NCBI GenBank assembly: GCA_950097015.1
Contig: CATNEN010000005.1
Span: 1,116,001-1,180,000, forward strand
Length of the DNA: 64,000 nt
Direction of reading: 5' to 3'
Source: Macrostomum hystrix
Taxonomy: Eukaryota; Platyhelminthes; Macrostomidae
A program made the position numbers and the translations under genes. Each line of letters opens with the position of its first letter. The first letter of the stretch is position 1. Below the pieces are notes generated by a model that worked only from the letters and a program-made list of their open reading frames with translations, ran no database searches and was not told where the DNA came from. Positions 1-12,285 of the stretch are shown here, piece after piece.

Positions 1-97
1 GGAACAGGTGTACTGTAGTTTAATTGAGTTGGCATCCAAAGGAACAGGTGTACTGTAGTTTAATTGAGCTGGGATCCAAAGGAACAGGTGTACTGGA
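1..97. repeat. 40-bp tandem repeat cut by window edge
   Basis: Two full units and part of a third begin with ggaacaggtgtactg at positions 1, 41 and 81. The array presumably continues to the left. From 98 to 600 I see no supported gene; short open frames there have no recognisable family signature. Confidence 0.8.
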
Positions 98-600
98 TTT
101 GGCTTAATACAGTTTGTAGTATATCCATTAAACAGCAATCAAAGCTTACCAATGTTACATTCCATTATTCTATGATCGACCAAAGTTTCTACGCCATTAA
201 CTTTCTCTGCACTAGTGGCCTCCTTAACAGTGGAAAGTTCAGCTTCGTGTACATGATGACTAGTCTCCATGCGTTACGAACACTCTGTTGAGTTGCCTTT
301 TAGTTACATGTGCCCGGATATAAAAGTTCGACACAAAATTGCTTTTGCCAACTCTCGCTGGCGATCAGCTCCTGATTGGCTAAGAGTATGGCTGAGTCCA
401 TTAGCTTTGGGAGAACTTTTTAGTAAAAAATGTTGGATACTTTGCACGAGAATAGTTTTTTGTAAAAAAAAACGAATGCAGTAAAATTTGGAAATCGTTA
501 CTGACTTTGCAAATGGCTTCTGATTCTATGAAATGAAATTGAAATCAACTGAAAGATAATTTCTTGCAGCCCGATGTAGAGAGAGTTTGAAAATAGAAAA

Positions 601-1425
601 TGTAACACAGATGGCAGAGATTGGTTAGACACCAAGGAATCTAACACAGATGGCAGAGATTGGTTAGACACAAAGGAATCTAACACACAGATGGGTTAGA
701 CACTGGGAATCTAACACAGAGATGGGTTAGACACTGGGGAATCTAACACACAGATGGGTTAGACACTGGGGAATCTATAACAGATGGGTTAGACACTGGG
801 GAATCTATAACAGATGGGTTAGACACTGGGGAATCTATAACAGATGGGTTAGACACTGGGGAATCTATAACAGATGGGTTAGACACTGGGGAATCTATAA
901 CAGATGGGTTAGACACTGGGGAATCTATAACAGATGGGTTAGACACTGGGGAATCTATAACAGATGGGTTAGACACTGGGGAATCTATAACAGATGGGTT
1001 AGACACTGGGGAATCTATAACAGATGGGTTAGACACTGGGGAATCTATAACAGATGGGTTAGACACTGGGGAATCTATGACAGATGGTTTAGACACTGGG
1101 GAATCTATAACAGATGGGTTAGACACTGGGGAATCTATAACAGATGGGTTAGACACTGGGGAATCTATAACAGATGGGTTAGACACTGGGGAATCTATAA
1201 CAGATGGGTTAGACACTGGGGAATCTATAACAGATGGGTTAGACACTGGGGAATCTATAACAGATGGGTTAGACACTGGGGAATCTATAACAGATGGGTT
1301 AGACACTGGGGAATCTATAACAGATGGGTTAGACACTGGGGAATCTATAACAGATGGGTTAGACACTGGGGAATCTATAACAGATGGGTTAGACACTGGG
1401 GAATCTAACACACAGATAGTTTAGA
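601..1425. repeat. 30-bp minisatellite, highly homogeneous
   Basis: The unit contains cagatgggttagacactggg. From about 781 to 1403 there are roughly 21 copies with almost no differences (one ataa to atga change and one g to t near 1079-1087). Units before 781 are more diverged and of different length. Because 30 is a multiple of 3, both strands are open across the array, giving artificial Ser/Val/Pro/Asn-rich and Asp/Gly/Thr-rich frames. From 1426 to about 1930 I see nothing recognisable. Confidence 0.95.
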
Positions 1426-1934
1426 CTTTAGACATGTAAAAAATCAAAAGTCTATCTAACAGAGCCAGCCTAATGAACGGACCAAATAATATTAGGTAAT
1501 CTAATAACCTGCGATGGCACACAATGTCCACGCCTATTTAGCGAAAGCAGAAGAGAGCACGGGTTTGTTTAAATCCTCAAATTCTGAATACCAAGCACGC
1601 AAACGTATATATGGCTTGTGAGTTTGGCCGAAATTAAATTGACTAACAAAGTTAATTTAAGAAGCACTTTTATTAGTTGCTAGGCCTTTCGGCTTTCTGC
1701 TAGATAGAGTGCAACTTGCAGCTTTAACCTGAAATGTATGTATTTTAATTTCATTAGGGAAAAACGTAATAAATAAAACAATTCGTTACTTACAGATGTA
1801 ACGAATAACTGCAATTAACGGTACCGGGCTAAACTTGGTAACTTCACAGCATTGGTTACATTTCAACGATATGTTAATAAATAAACGATGCTCTTAAATA
1901 ATTAGAATAGCTGTTCAGACCAGCGTTTAGAAGC

Positions 1935-2225
1935 TACGCACTTTTAATAGCCTAGGTGGTCGAGAGTTCGAATCTTTAAGCCCAAAAGGGAAACAATTAA
2001 TGTGCCATTAAGCAAGGCGTTGAACATCAGATTGCTTTAATTTCCTAATTATTGTAGATGTGCAGCCCAAAGCCCAGCAGCAGATATTGTGCAAGACGGG
2101 TTCTGAAGGCTGCATACGTCCATGGACTGAACAGCCCTAGATGATACTGGTGTCCATTTAAAAGCTGCATGAACTGGCACAACTTGTTCTAGTCGAGTCG
2201 GGAATTGAAACCGCGACTTTAAGTC
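1935..2225 (-). mobile_element. Diverged SINE-A copy
   Basis: The stretch repeats the order of landmarks seen in the good SINE-A copies read in reverse: gatgtgcagcc, then tctgaaggctgca, ccatggactgaacagcc, gatactggtgtccattta and a gtcgggaattgaaacc end. It is much more diverged than the copies at 23182 and 51894. The part before 2059 is only weakly similar. Confidence 0.6.
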
Positions 2226-2355
2226 GCTAATGATGAATCGGATTTAGATTAATCGGACTAAAAATCAAACGGACTTACGCAATTAGTCTAACGAAGTTAT
2301 TATCGTTACATTTTTGGCTACATTAGAAGCAATTGCATTAAGAAATGGAGTCCCA

Positions 2356-2411
2356 CTAAGCTGTTGTTGAAGGCGGCGGAGGCGGCGGTGGCGGTGGCGG
2401 CATGATTTCGG

Positions 2412-2446
<35 letters not shown>

Positions 2447-5400
2447 GAGGCAGAATTTGTCGAAGCAGCGGCAGAAGCAGCGGCCACACTGTCGGACAGT
2501 GCTGTGGGCTCCTCTGGCATTGGCGGCGCATTGCCGTAAGTAGGATTCAGCACAGCTGTGTCCACCTGCCAAACCTGCACCAGGGTCTCGCTAAGCGGTA
2601 TCATCTGGGGCAGGATTTCTGTCACGTGCAAATCTTGCAGTTCGAACCATTTCTCTGTGCCAGAATGTTGCAGGTGAACTCGGTAGGTGCCGCTCTCATG
2701 TGTGCCTGGGGAAATCAATGCAGCTGCACGTAAATGAGGCCTGATATGAGAAAGAGATTGCTGTGAGAATGTAAGAAATATTGTAAGAGTGAGAGAAAGA
2801 GATTGCTGTGAGAATATGAAAAATATTGTGAGAGTATGAGAAAGATTGTGAGTGCGAGAAAGACTGTGAGAGTGCGAGAAAGATTGTGAGAGTGTAAGAA
2901 AGATTGTGAGAGTGCGAGAAAGATTGTGAGAGTGCGAGAAAGATTGTGAGAGTACGAGAAAGATTGTGAGAGTGTGAGAAAGATTGTGAGAGTGCGAGAA
3001 AGATTGTGAGAGTGTGAGAAAGATTGTGAGAGTGCGAGAAAGATTGTGAGAGTGCGAGAAAGATTGTGAGAGTGTGAGAAAGATTGTGAAAGTATAAGAA
3101 AGATTGTGAGAGTGTGAGAAAGATTGTGAGAGTGTGAGAAAGATTGTGAGAGTGTAAGAAAGATTGTGAAAGTGTGAGAAAGATTGTGAGAGTGTAAGAA
3201 AGATTGTGAGAGTGTGAGAAAGATTGTGAGTGTGAGAAAGATTGTGAAAGTATAAGAAAGATCGTGAGAGTGTGAGAAAGATTGTGAAAGTATAAGAAAG
3301 ATTGTGAGAGTGTGAGAAAGATTGTGAGAGTGTGAGAAAGATTGTGAAAGTATAAGAAAGATTGTGAGAGTGTGAGAAAGATTGTGAGAGTGTGAGAAAG
3401 ATTGTGAGAGTGTAAGAAAGATTGTGAAAGTGTGAGAAAAATTGTGAGAGTGTAAGAAAGATTGTGAAAGTATAAGAAAGATTGCGAAAGTGTGAGAAAG
3501 ATTGTGAGAGTGTGAGAAAGATTGTGAGAGTGTAAGAAAGATTGTGAAAGTGTGAGAAAGATTGTGAGAGTGTAAGAAAGATTGTGAAAGTGTAAGAAAG
3601 ATCGTGAGAGTGTAAGAAAGATTGTGAGAGTGTAAGAAAGATTGTGAAAGTGTAAGAAAGATCGTGAGAGTGTAAGAAAGATTTTGAGATTGTAAGAAAG
3701 ATTGTGAAAGTATAAGAAAGATTGTGAAAGTATAAGAAAGATTGTGAGAGTGTGAGAAAGATTGTGAGAGTGTGAGAAAGATTGTGAAAGTATAAGAAAG
3801 ATTGTGAGAGTGTAAGAAAGATTGTGAAAGTGTGAGAAAGATTGTGAGAGTGTAAGAAAGATTGTGAGAGTGTGAGAAAGATTGTGAGAGTGTAAGAAAG
3901 ATTGTGAAAGTGTGAGAAAAATTGTGAGAGTGTAAGAAAGATTGTGAAAGTATAAGAAAGATTGCGAAAGTGTGAGAAAGATTGTGAGAGTGTGAGAAAG
4001 ATTGTGAGAGTGTAAGAAAGATTGTGAAAGTGTGAGAAAGATTGTGAGAGTGTAAGAAAGATTGTGAAAGTGTAAGAAAGATCGTGAGAGTGTAAGAAAG
4101 ATTGTGAGAGTGTAAGAAAGATTGTGAAAGTGTAAGAAAGATCGTGAGAGTGTAAGAAAGATTTTGAGATTGTAAGAAAGATTGTGAAAGTATAAGAAAG
4201 ATTGTGAAAGTATAAGAAAGATTGTGAAAGTGTGAGAAAGATTTTGAGATTGTAAGAAAGATTGTGAAATGAACACTACTATACAGGACTAGGATTTTAC
4301 GGAGCTAATTATAGGAAAAAAAATCTGTGAGACTAACCGTCGTGCACCACATTGGCAACCAGATTGTAAGTAGTGTACTGGTGCCTAGCCCTAGTCCAAG
4401 GATCCAATAGGTCACCAAAGTCAACGCCGCGAACAGGGAAATTCACAATGGTTGGATTCTTCTCAAGAGTGAAGATGTTCTTAACAAATCGCTTGCAATA
4501 CAACAGGATGTATTGTGGCAATTTGATCAATTGGAATCGCTTCATTGTTGAATCTTTGTGAGTCTTGTACTCTTTGTTTGTGACTCCGTTGAATTTAGAC
4601 AAAATGTTGGATAGCGGCACCTAAAATAATTTGTTTGACGGTAGTAATTGACCTGAATGTACCTACTTTAAGTAGTTGCGTAGATGCAAAATCTAATAGA
4701 AGTACGTTTAATTTCTGGTGTGTTGGGAGACGGTATAATATTTCGGAAAATAAAACGGAACGTACATTTTTTATATTCGGAACTAACCTGAATCTGGCTA
4801 CTTTAAGTAGCAATTTAGACGCAAAATCTAATATAAACACGTTGTATTTCCGGTGTGTTAGTAAACTATATAATATTTCAGGACAATTAATGAGAAATTT
4901 GAGAGCACTGATTAAAACGATACGAAATATTGTAATTTGATTAGGATAAATTAGCTGGGTGTAGCGGGTGTTATTTTAAGCCTCACCTGCGGAATAATCT
5001 TCTCCTTCAGTTCGTCCGGATACAGTGGCGGCGGCGGCAGGTCGCAGGTTAGAAATAGAAAATGAGATTCTTCCACTTTCTCGGTGTACTCATCTGTGTG
5101 AGCTAGGAGAAGCCGCTGCTCCTCAGTCAGGTTAACAGGGATTACCTAAAATAATTATCGTCACGGTTGCTTAACGCATTTATATGGGCATTTATCTGAA
5201 ATCGAGAATGAGAACTATGGCTCACCTTGTGACTATAGATTCGCATCTTGCCGCGGAATGTTCGATTAACAATGGAACTATTGACCGACTTTGTGCCATT
5301 CAGTCCCATATGTAGCGTGTTGAGCAGCCAGGACATAAAGTCTACGGCGTCACTTTGAACAGTGAATTGAAATCGTTTCCGGCTGCATAGGACAACTGCC

Positions 5401-8400
5401 TGCGATTGGGAATCCGGTCGAAAAATTGAAGTCATAATCATTTATTTTTACCTACTCTATTTTCTATTTGCAATCGTTTGAAGACCTACTTAATAAGATG
5501 TGTATTGCATGGATAAAGACCGCTTTTAAGCGATCTTAAGCGGTCTTTCGCATAGACAAAGACTTTAGTGCACACCGAATAACAACGATATGCAAACGTC
5601 TAAAGTTGTTTTTATAATCGTTAGAGACTTGCCAGAACTGCTAGGGATGTGTCTGCTGAACCATTAATAATGTGTCTGAACCTTTAAGAGATGTGTCTGA
5701 ACCGTTAGGGATGTGTCTGAACTGTTAGGAATGTGTCTGAACTGTTAGGAATGTGTCTGAACTGTTAAGGATGTGTCTGAACCGTTAGGGATGTTTCTGA
5801 GCCGCTAGGGGTGTGTCTGAACCGCTAGAGAAGCGTTTAAGTCTTAAGAGAATGGTTTTAGTAGTTTGAAAAGCCTTCGAGTCGTTTAAGACGCATCTCT
5901 AACTGTTAGAGAATCTTTGGAGTTGAAAACGCTGCAAGTAAAACGACATTAAAATGGTACGTCTACGATACCTCTTTATTGGGCCATTTCGGACCCTTTG
6001 ACATTCTTTTTAAAGTTTAACTATTCAAGGTCTATCAGCATCACCGTCGAAATAAATGCCAAAACAATAAAACCTGCCTGTAGAAACTCGTGCGGTGAAA
6101 CGTGCGCCTTGAAATTCTTTGGATTCCATAGTTTTCGCAACAGTTCACCAAATCGACGAACTAGCAGGCCGGCTCGATCGCCCGGCGGCCTAGGCATATT
6201 TACGTAATTCTGTTCGCGCAGAAAATAGTTGCGCAACGGTGTAGCCTTAGACAGGATGTGAATAATAACGCTGCAATAGTCGCTAGCTTTTAGATTATTC
6301 AGGCCGACAATGCCAGGATAGTACAGGCTGCCATCGTGAGCTCGCATTAGCCTAACATCAGTATCTATGCGAGCTATGTGTGCTCTAGAATAAGTCGGAT
6401 TAGCCAGGTAGACAATGTCCTGCAGCGACGGGTGAACAAATTCGTAATCGTCCGGTAGGCAATAGAATTTGTGTGTCTCCAAGTTAAGAAACACGTAGTG
6501 TCCCATGGCTATGCTGTGCGTGTGAGCGTGCGTGCCCTTGCCGCGACCCTACATGATTGGGTACGGATTAATGAAGCGATTATTAAAAACGGCAAAGTTA
6601 TTTCTTAAGTTAATTCTAAAAGTCAATTCTTTTTCTGCGATAATCATTTTTTGTAAGACAGATGAAACACGCAGATGGAACACACCCACTCTTCTCAGAT
6701 GGAAATCCCTTTATAGGATGAAGGATTATTATAGGATTATAGGATTCTCAGATAGATTATCCCATTTTCATGTAGATCATACCATTCTCAGATAGAAGAT
6801 CCCATTCTCAGATAGAAGATCCAATTCTCACATTCAAAATTCCCACTCAGAGAGAAGATCCCATTCTCAGATAGAATATCCCATGCTGAATGAGATAGAA
6901 TATCCCATTCTCAGATGGAATATCCCATTCTCAGATAGTAGATCTCCTTCACATATAGATTATCCCATTCTCAGATAGAATATCCCATTCTCAGATGGAA
7001 TATCCCATTCTCAGATAGTAGATCTCCTTCACAGATAGATTATCCCATTCTCAGATAGAATATCCCATTCTCAGATAGAATATCCCATTCTCAGATAGTA
7101 GATCTCCTTCACAGATAGATTATCCCATTCTCAGATAGAATATCCCATTCTCAGATAGAATATCCCCATTCTCAGATAGAATATCCCCATTCTCAGATAA
7201 AATATCCTATTCTCAGATAGAATATCCCATAATCAGATATAAGATCCCACTGTCAGATATGAGATCCCATTCTCAGATAGAATATCCCATTCTCAGATAG
7301 AATATCCCATTCTCAGATAGTAGATCTCCTTCACAGATAGATTATCCCATTCTCAGATAGAATATCCCATTCTCAGATAGAATATCCCCATTCTCAGATA
7401 GAATATCCCCATTCTCAGATAAAATATCCTATTCTCAGATAGAATATCCCATAATCAGATATAAGATCCCACTGTCAGATATGAGATCCCATTCTCAGAT
7501 AGAACATCCCATTCCCAGATAGAATATCCCAGTCTCAGATAGAATATCTCATTCTCAGATAGAATATCTTATTCTCAGATAGAATATCGGGCCCCATTCC
7601 CAGATAGAATATCCCATTCTCAGATAGTAGATCTCCTTCACAGATAGATTATCCCATTCTCAGATAGAATATCCCATTCTCAGATAGAATATACCCATTC
7701 TCAGATAAAATATCCTATTCTCAGATAGAATATCCCATAATCAGATATAAGATCCCACTGTCAGATATGAGATCCCATTCTCAGATAGAATATCCCATTC
7801 TCAGATAGAACATCCCATTCCCAGATAGAATATCCCATTCTCAGATAGAATATCTCATTCTCAGATAGAATATCCCATTCTCAGATAGAATATCCCATTC
7901 TCAGATAGAAAATCCCATTCTCAGATAGAATATCTCATTCTCAGATAGAATATCCCATTCCCAGATAGAATATCCCATTCTCAGAGAGAAGGATCCAATT
8001 ATAAGTTAGAAGACCCCTTCTAAGCTTTGTAGATTGAAGATCCCCTTTACCCATCTGCATGGTATCATTTATCTAAGATAAAAGATCACCTTCTTAGATG
8101 AAAGGTACCGATTTTTTATGTTAAATTATGTTTTAAAATGGTAGATCCTTTTATGAAATGCAAGATTCTCAAAAAAATATTTTACCTGGAAATACTTTCC
8201 ACACACTAAGCAAGCATAGACATTCAGATGTGACAATGAGACAGAACAGAGCTTCTCAAAGTCGAAATCCAGTCGAGTCCTATCAATAGTGTCCAGATAT
8301 GGACAATGTTGACTTTGCTCATCTGAATTGGCAGCATTAAGTTCAGTTTTAAAAAAGCCAATTTTCTCATCATCTTCAAGATCTTTGGCTTCAATTTTAA

Positions 8401-8494
8401 CTGGTTGCTGATCTAGCCTTGCCTGTTTGATTGGCGGCTCAGACAAGTCTTCTGGGTGCCTGTCTGTTTCAGGCCTTGTCTTGGAATCTGACAT
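2356..8494 (-). CDS. USP39: USP39 (SAD1-type tri-snRNP protein, inactive ubiquitin hydrolase fold)
   Basis: Six exons, read from high to low coordinates: 8494-8186, 6548-6074, 5395-5226, 5145-4987, 4620-4338, 2705-2356. Together they give about 581 residues with phase kept throughout. The first two exons encode a UBP-type zinc finger (HCPYLDTI, YACLVCGKYFQ, THAHTHS, KFYCLPDDYE). Then comes the USP-like fold (GIVGLNNLKASDY, RKLWNPKNFKAHVSPHE, KYFQ-type and KRFQLIKLPQYI segments). USP39 is a U4/U6.U5 tri-snRNP component needed for pre-mRNA splicing in the nucleus. As in known USP39, the position of the catalytic Cys is Asp (ASDY) and the catalytic His motif is replaced by GTYR, so peptidase activity is not expected. 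Unusual: the C-terminus carries an added Ala-rich then Pro-rich tail after the conserved end. Introns 1, 2 and 5 contain separate minisatellites. Confidence 0.95.
2741..4268. repeat. 20-bp minisatellite in USP39 intron 5, with 480-bp higher-order period
   Basis: The unit is close to agattgtgagagtgtaagaa and fills nearly the whole intron between the last two USP39 exons. Rare variants recur at a fixed distance: attgcgaaag at 3481 and 3961, and attttgagat at 3681 and 4161, both 480 bp apart, so blocks of about 24 units were duplicated. The long minus-strand frame across it (2696-4276, Leu/Ser/His/Phe repeats) is an artefact of the array. Confidence 0.95.
5640..5832. repeat. 20-bp minisatellite in USP39 intron 2
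   Basis: About nine imperfect units of the form gaaccgttagggatgtgtct lie between USP39 exons 2 and 3. Just upstream, near 5516-5552, is a small palindrome (aaagaccgctt ... aagcggtcttt). Confidence 0.85.
6775..7990. repeat. 20-bp minisatellite in USP39 intron 1
   Basis: The unit is tatcccattctcagatagaa. Blocks containing the variant gtagatctccttcacagata recur near 6938, 7018, 7098, 7320 and 7627, showing duplication of multi-unit blocks. The array occupies most of the intron between the first two USP39 exons. Confidence 0.93.
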
Positions 8495-9540
8495 TGAGAC
8501 TACAGAAAAATCTGAAATTTAGCTATAAAAATGTTAGACATAACTGTGAGTAATATCAAAGAAAATAAAAAAATAATGGAATCAGTTATTTGTCTAAAAA
8601 TAACTCAAAATATACTAAAATCAAAATTTTTTGACAAAATGCATTATAGGCCTAACCTTTGTAAGTAAAAGCCTAAGCAAAAAAATATTTTTGTAATTGT
8701 CTTGTGGCTTAGTGACTATCTGGTCTATAGAAAATACTGCGAGACACAATAAAGATTGTCAACTAAGCATTAACAGAAGAGTAAAAAAATAATTATGAAA
8801 TCACTTCAAATTATAAAATTATGTCATGTCATGAGATTATTTCTCTAGGCCCAAATGCAAAGCTCTGTATAGGCCTAGGCCTAGTGTATAGCCTAACTAG
8901 AGATGGGCCTGGTCTAAATTTAATTTTTTGAATATGGAACTTTTTTATCACATTTTGATTTTGGTAAAATGAGAGAAATGTGAAGTTCAGATGTGATTTT
9001 TGTGTCATTTGTACTTAAAAATGGTTTTAAAGCTATGATTTCTCATTAAACATTGCCATTGGGTAGGCCTAGTAAATTTTATTTGATATAACATTTGATT
9101 TTGTTAGAGTGAAATATTGTTATAGGCCTAGGGCCCTAGGCCCTATTGAAATATTTATGCTAACCCCAGGGATCCCTATTGGAATAAATGTTAAAAATCC
9201 AACCCCGTGTATATACTGCACTTTAGAAAAATCCAAAAAGCATGCCAGACACCAAAAGAGGATTGTCAACTTTTTCCAATAGGTCTAGGGATGTCTCCCA
9301 TGGGACCCCAAATCAAGGTCCAGCCCAGTGTTTTGTCTAGAAATCCCCAGATAAAAAAATTTAAAATATTTTCTAATGTTACATTTAACATTTGATCCAC
9401 TTTGTGTGTATTCACATTTTGTGACAAAGTTATGTTGATGAAAATGTGTAGCGGTTCCCAGTTTATTTATTGGTTGACTTATTAACTGATTAATAAGCTT
9501 TCAAATAGCAAACACTATCACTAGATTAATATTGACAAAA
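8495..9540. other. AT-rich non-coding stretch upstream of USP39
   Basis: This holds the USP39 5' flank. No coding frame with recognisable content was found. The palindrome taggccta or its fragments recur (near 8645, 8870, 9064, 9122), often in runs such as aggcctaggcctag. No clear TATA or other promoter element could be assigned. Confidence 0.5.
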
Positions 9541-9619
9541 TTATTTTTATGTATAATTCGATAGGCCCCTAACGGGCATTGCACCTGCACGGCACAGCGA
9601 AGAATGCACGAGTGTAACT

Positions 9620-10505
9620 TATCCCGCTCGATATCCCGCTCGATATTCCGATCGATATTCTGACAGATAATGTAGTGTACTTAAACAAAAGCTAAAGAGA
9701 ACAAAAAAGGAAAACAAAAACTCTCTTTATTTTTATTTTACTCAATTTAGTTTTTAATAATAATTATCACTTTCAACAATTTTTTCTCCAGAACAAAACA
9801 GTTGAAATGCATTTTATTTCATAAAATACTCTTGCTACAGATGAATGATGCATTTCGGGTCAGGTGGTGATTTAACTGTCGGGACGATGAATGAACTGTC
9901 GGGATGATGCATTAACTGTCGGGATGTTGCAATAACTGTCGGGTCAGGTGGTGATTTAACTGTCGGGACGATGAATGAACTGTCGGGATGATGCATTAAC
10001 TGTCGGGATGTTGCAATAACTGTCGGGTCAGGTGGTGATTTTACTGTCGGGACGATGAATTAACTGTCGGGATGATGCATTAACTGTCGGACCATCGTCC
10101 CGACCGTTAATCAATCATCCCGACAGTTATTTAAAGGCCTGTCCCGACTGTTAATGCATCGTCCCGACCGTTAATCAATCATCCCGACAGTTATTTGAAG
10201 ACCTGAGCCTACAGTTGATGCATCGTCCCCATGGCGTTCATCGATCATCCTGAACTGTAGCTGGATGTTTTTATTATGTTCTGTAATGCATTTATGCCGT
10301 AAAGAGGTTCAAATTGCAATTAGAACATTCATCTGCTTGCTCTTTTCAAATGTAAGTGTTTGTCCCTTTTTATCTTTTTTTTCCAGCGACCAACCAAGTA
10401 GGCCTAGTTCACGGTGATTCATTTGTTTTGCTACATTTAGTTTCATATAAAAATATCGATCGGAATATCGAGCGGAATATCGAGCGGAATATCTGTCGGT
10501 AAATG
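9620..10505. mobile_element. Foldback-like inverted-repeat element
   Basis: The outer arms at 9621-9672 and 10451-10503 are inverted copies built from atatcgagcgg-type units. Inside, direct repeats of about 20 bp (aactgtcgggatgatgcatt) run from about 9877 to 10090. They are followed by the same motif in inverted orientation (atcatcccgacagttat and related) to about 10235. This nested inverted-repeat layout resembles foldback or long-TIR DNA elements. No transposase frame is visible, and exact termini and target duplication were not resolved. Confidence 0.6.
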
Positions 10506-10749
10506 TTATATACGTGAAGAATGCTACATGATTACGTCTTAAACAGTTTAATAAATTATCGATCAATATAATTAATTTAGGTTCAGCTGACTTGACTTAT
10601 TAGATTCTAAAGCTACGGTTATAAATAATCACTGCAATAAGCACCCAGACACAGTGGCGTATCTAGGGGGGGGATACGGGGATATATCCCCCCATTTCGC
10701 CGACCGAAGCTGCACCGGTGTTGACAGAGATAGGGTCTAAGAAACGGTA

Positions 10750-11147
10750 ATCGAACATGCGCGACCGTCGGCTAATAGGCAACTCCGAACATGTTCATTG
10801 TTCCGAGAACATGTTCTTTTTGATTTATAAGGCTTCGTATTGTAATATATATATATGTAGCTACATGCTGAATGCGCCGTTGAGAGAAAACTATATTGCT
10901 GGCTAATATGTACGTTAAGTGCTGGTGAACTAGGATATTACTAGACATAGTATGGTTTAACTCTGTCTTGTTTGTTGACCTCATGCCAAGGAAGGCATAG
11001 TTTTTTATTCATTATTTTTTCTTCACCTACCGGTGATTAATATACATTAAGTAATAAGTAGCTTTATTAATTTAAAAGAACATGTTCTCGGAACAAAGAA
11101 CATGTTCGGAGTCGCCTATTAGGCGACCGTCGCGCATGTTCGATGTA
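10750..11147. mobile_element. MITE-like element with ~70-bp inverted arms
   Basis: The arm at 10750-10820 is repeated in inverted orientation at 11076-11147. Shared landmarks are tcgaacatgcgcgac, the aggc/gcct ataggc segment, ccgaacatgttc and gagaacatgttctt. The roughly 250 bp between the arms is AT-rich and non-coding. No transposase is present, so this would be a non-autonomous element. From 11148 to about 11830 I see no supported gene. Confidence 0.65.
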
Positions 11148-12285
11148 GCCTAAGAGTCGTCAACACGGCTGACCGAAGAGTGTCACCAACCCACGAAAAG
11201 TCGAAGACGAACGTTATGGCGGAATGTCATAGTCGTAATGTCGTTATTCGGCACAATGGTGTTCTGAATCTGAATCTGAACTATCTCTGTCTCGTCTCGT
11301 CTGCGTCTTGCCGTCTCGTCTCTCGCCTCGAATCTGAAGTGAGTCATTACGGTGACGTCTCTGATGACTCTGATTCAGGGCAAAATGCTTGCAAGCGTTG
11401 CGTCGTCTACAAAGATACTGTCTCAAAAGACCAATAGCTGGTGGCCTACGTGGATGGCGTAACGACAGTGAGCTAAACGTTTCACAGGAACAAACGAATC
11501 GCTGTATTACTTCCCGTTGCCTGACACCCTTTATGTTTTGTCTAGTAGGTTACCTGATAGGCGAGCCTGCAAAATGACATTATGATTATTTACAATGCAG
11601 GTCGCAAATACATCGCTGATGCTATATGTAATAATCGTTATACGATTCCCGCCAAATGACTTCGAACTTTAAACTTTAGGAATCGTAATTCGAAACTGAT
11701 GAAACCGTTCTATATTGTTCGACAGCGTCTATTACACAGAGATCGCATAACGAAAGTGCCTATAGAAATGGGGATCGATCGAAACGAAAGAACCCTAGAC
11801 AACCATTCATCCCACTGAAACTATCGCCGACATGGATTCCCATCGCTACAATTAATTTCTAGAGTCATTGAGTTGCTCATTAATTGATCGCCGCGCATCC
11901 ATCACATTAGCTATGATATTACCTATCTCTTCAACTCACATTTCGCTCAAAATCTGCCTTCAAATGTTTTTCCACAATTTGGGTCATGCGTGCTGCTGCC
12001 ATTTCAAAAATCTATAAAAAATCAAGGAGATTATTTGTTTATAAATACTGCAAATCAAGTTAATTGATAAATCATATTAGTTCTATTGTATTTCTAATCG
12101 GCAACTGAATCTCAATAATCAAAGTTTACTAAACTGAAATCAAATTAATCATATGGTACATATGGTATGATTGGAGCACAATAAAAAGTATTCAATGCAA
12201 AGGGCATGTCGATATTGCTTAAAAACTCAAATCAATTCATCAGCGCCATCGGTTTTTCAAAACACTAGCTCCCCTTCAGACTCAA

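Noticed and set aside
743-1424. Repeat proteins of the VIDSPVSNPS and ITDGLDTGES types
   Set aside because: Both strands of a perfect 30-bp minisatellite are open. No start context, no flanking coding sequence.
660-1425. CRISPR array
   Set aside because: The repeats are directly adjacent with no unique spacers, and the genome is animal.
2696-4276. 526-codon open frame rich in Leu/Ser/His/Phe
   Set aside because: It is the 20-bp array in USP39 intron 5. The repeat alone keeps the frame open, and it sits on the same strand between two good USP39 exons.
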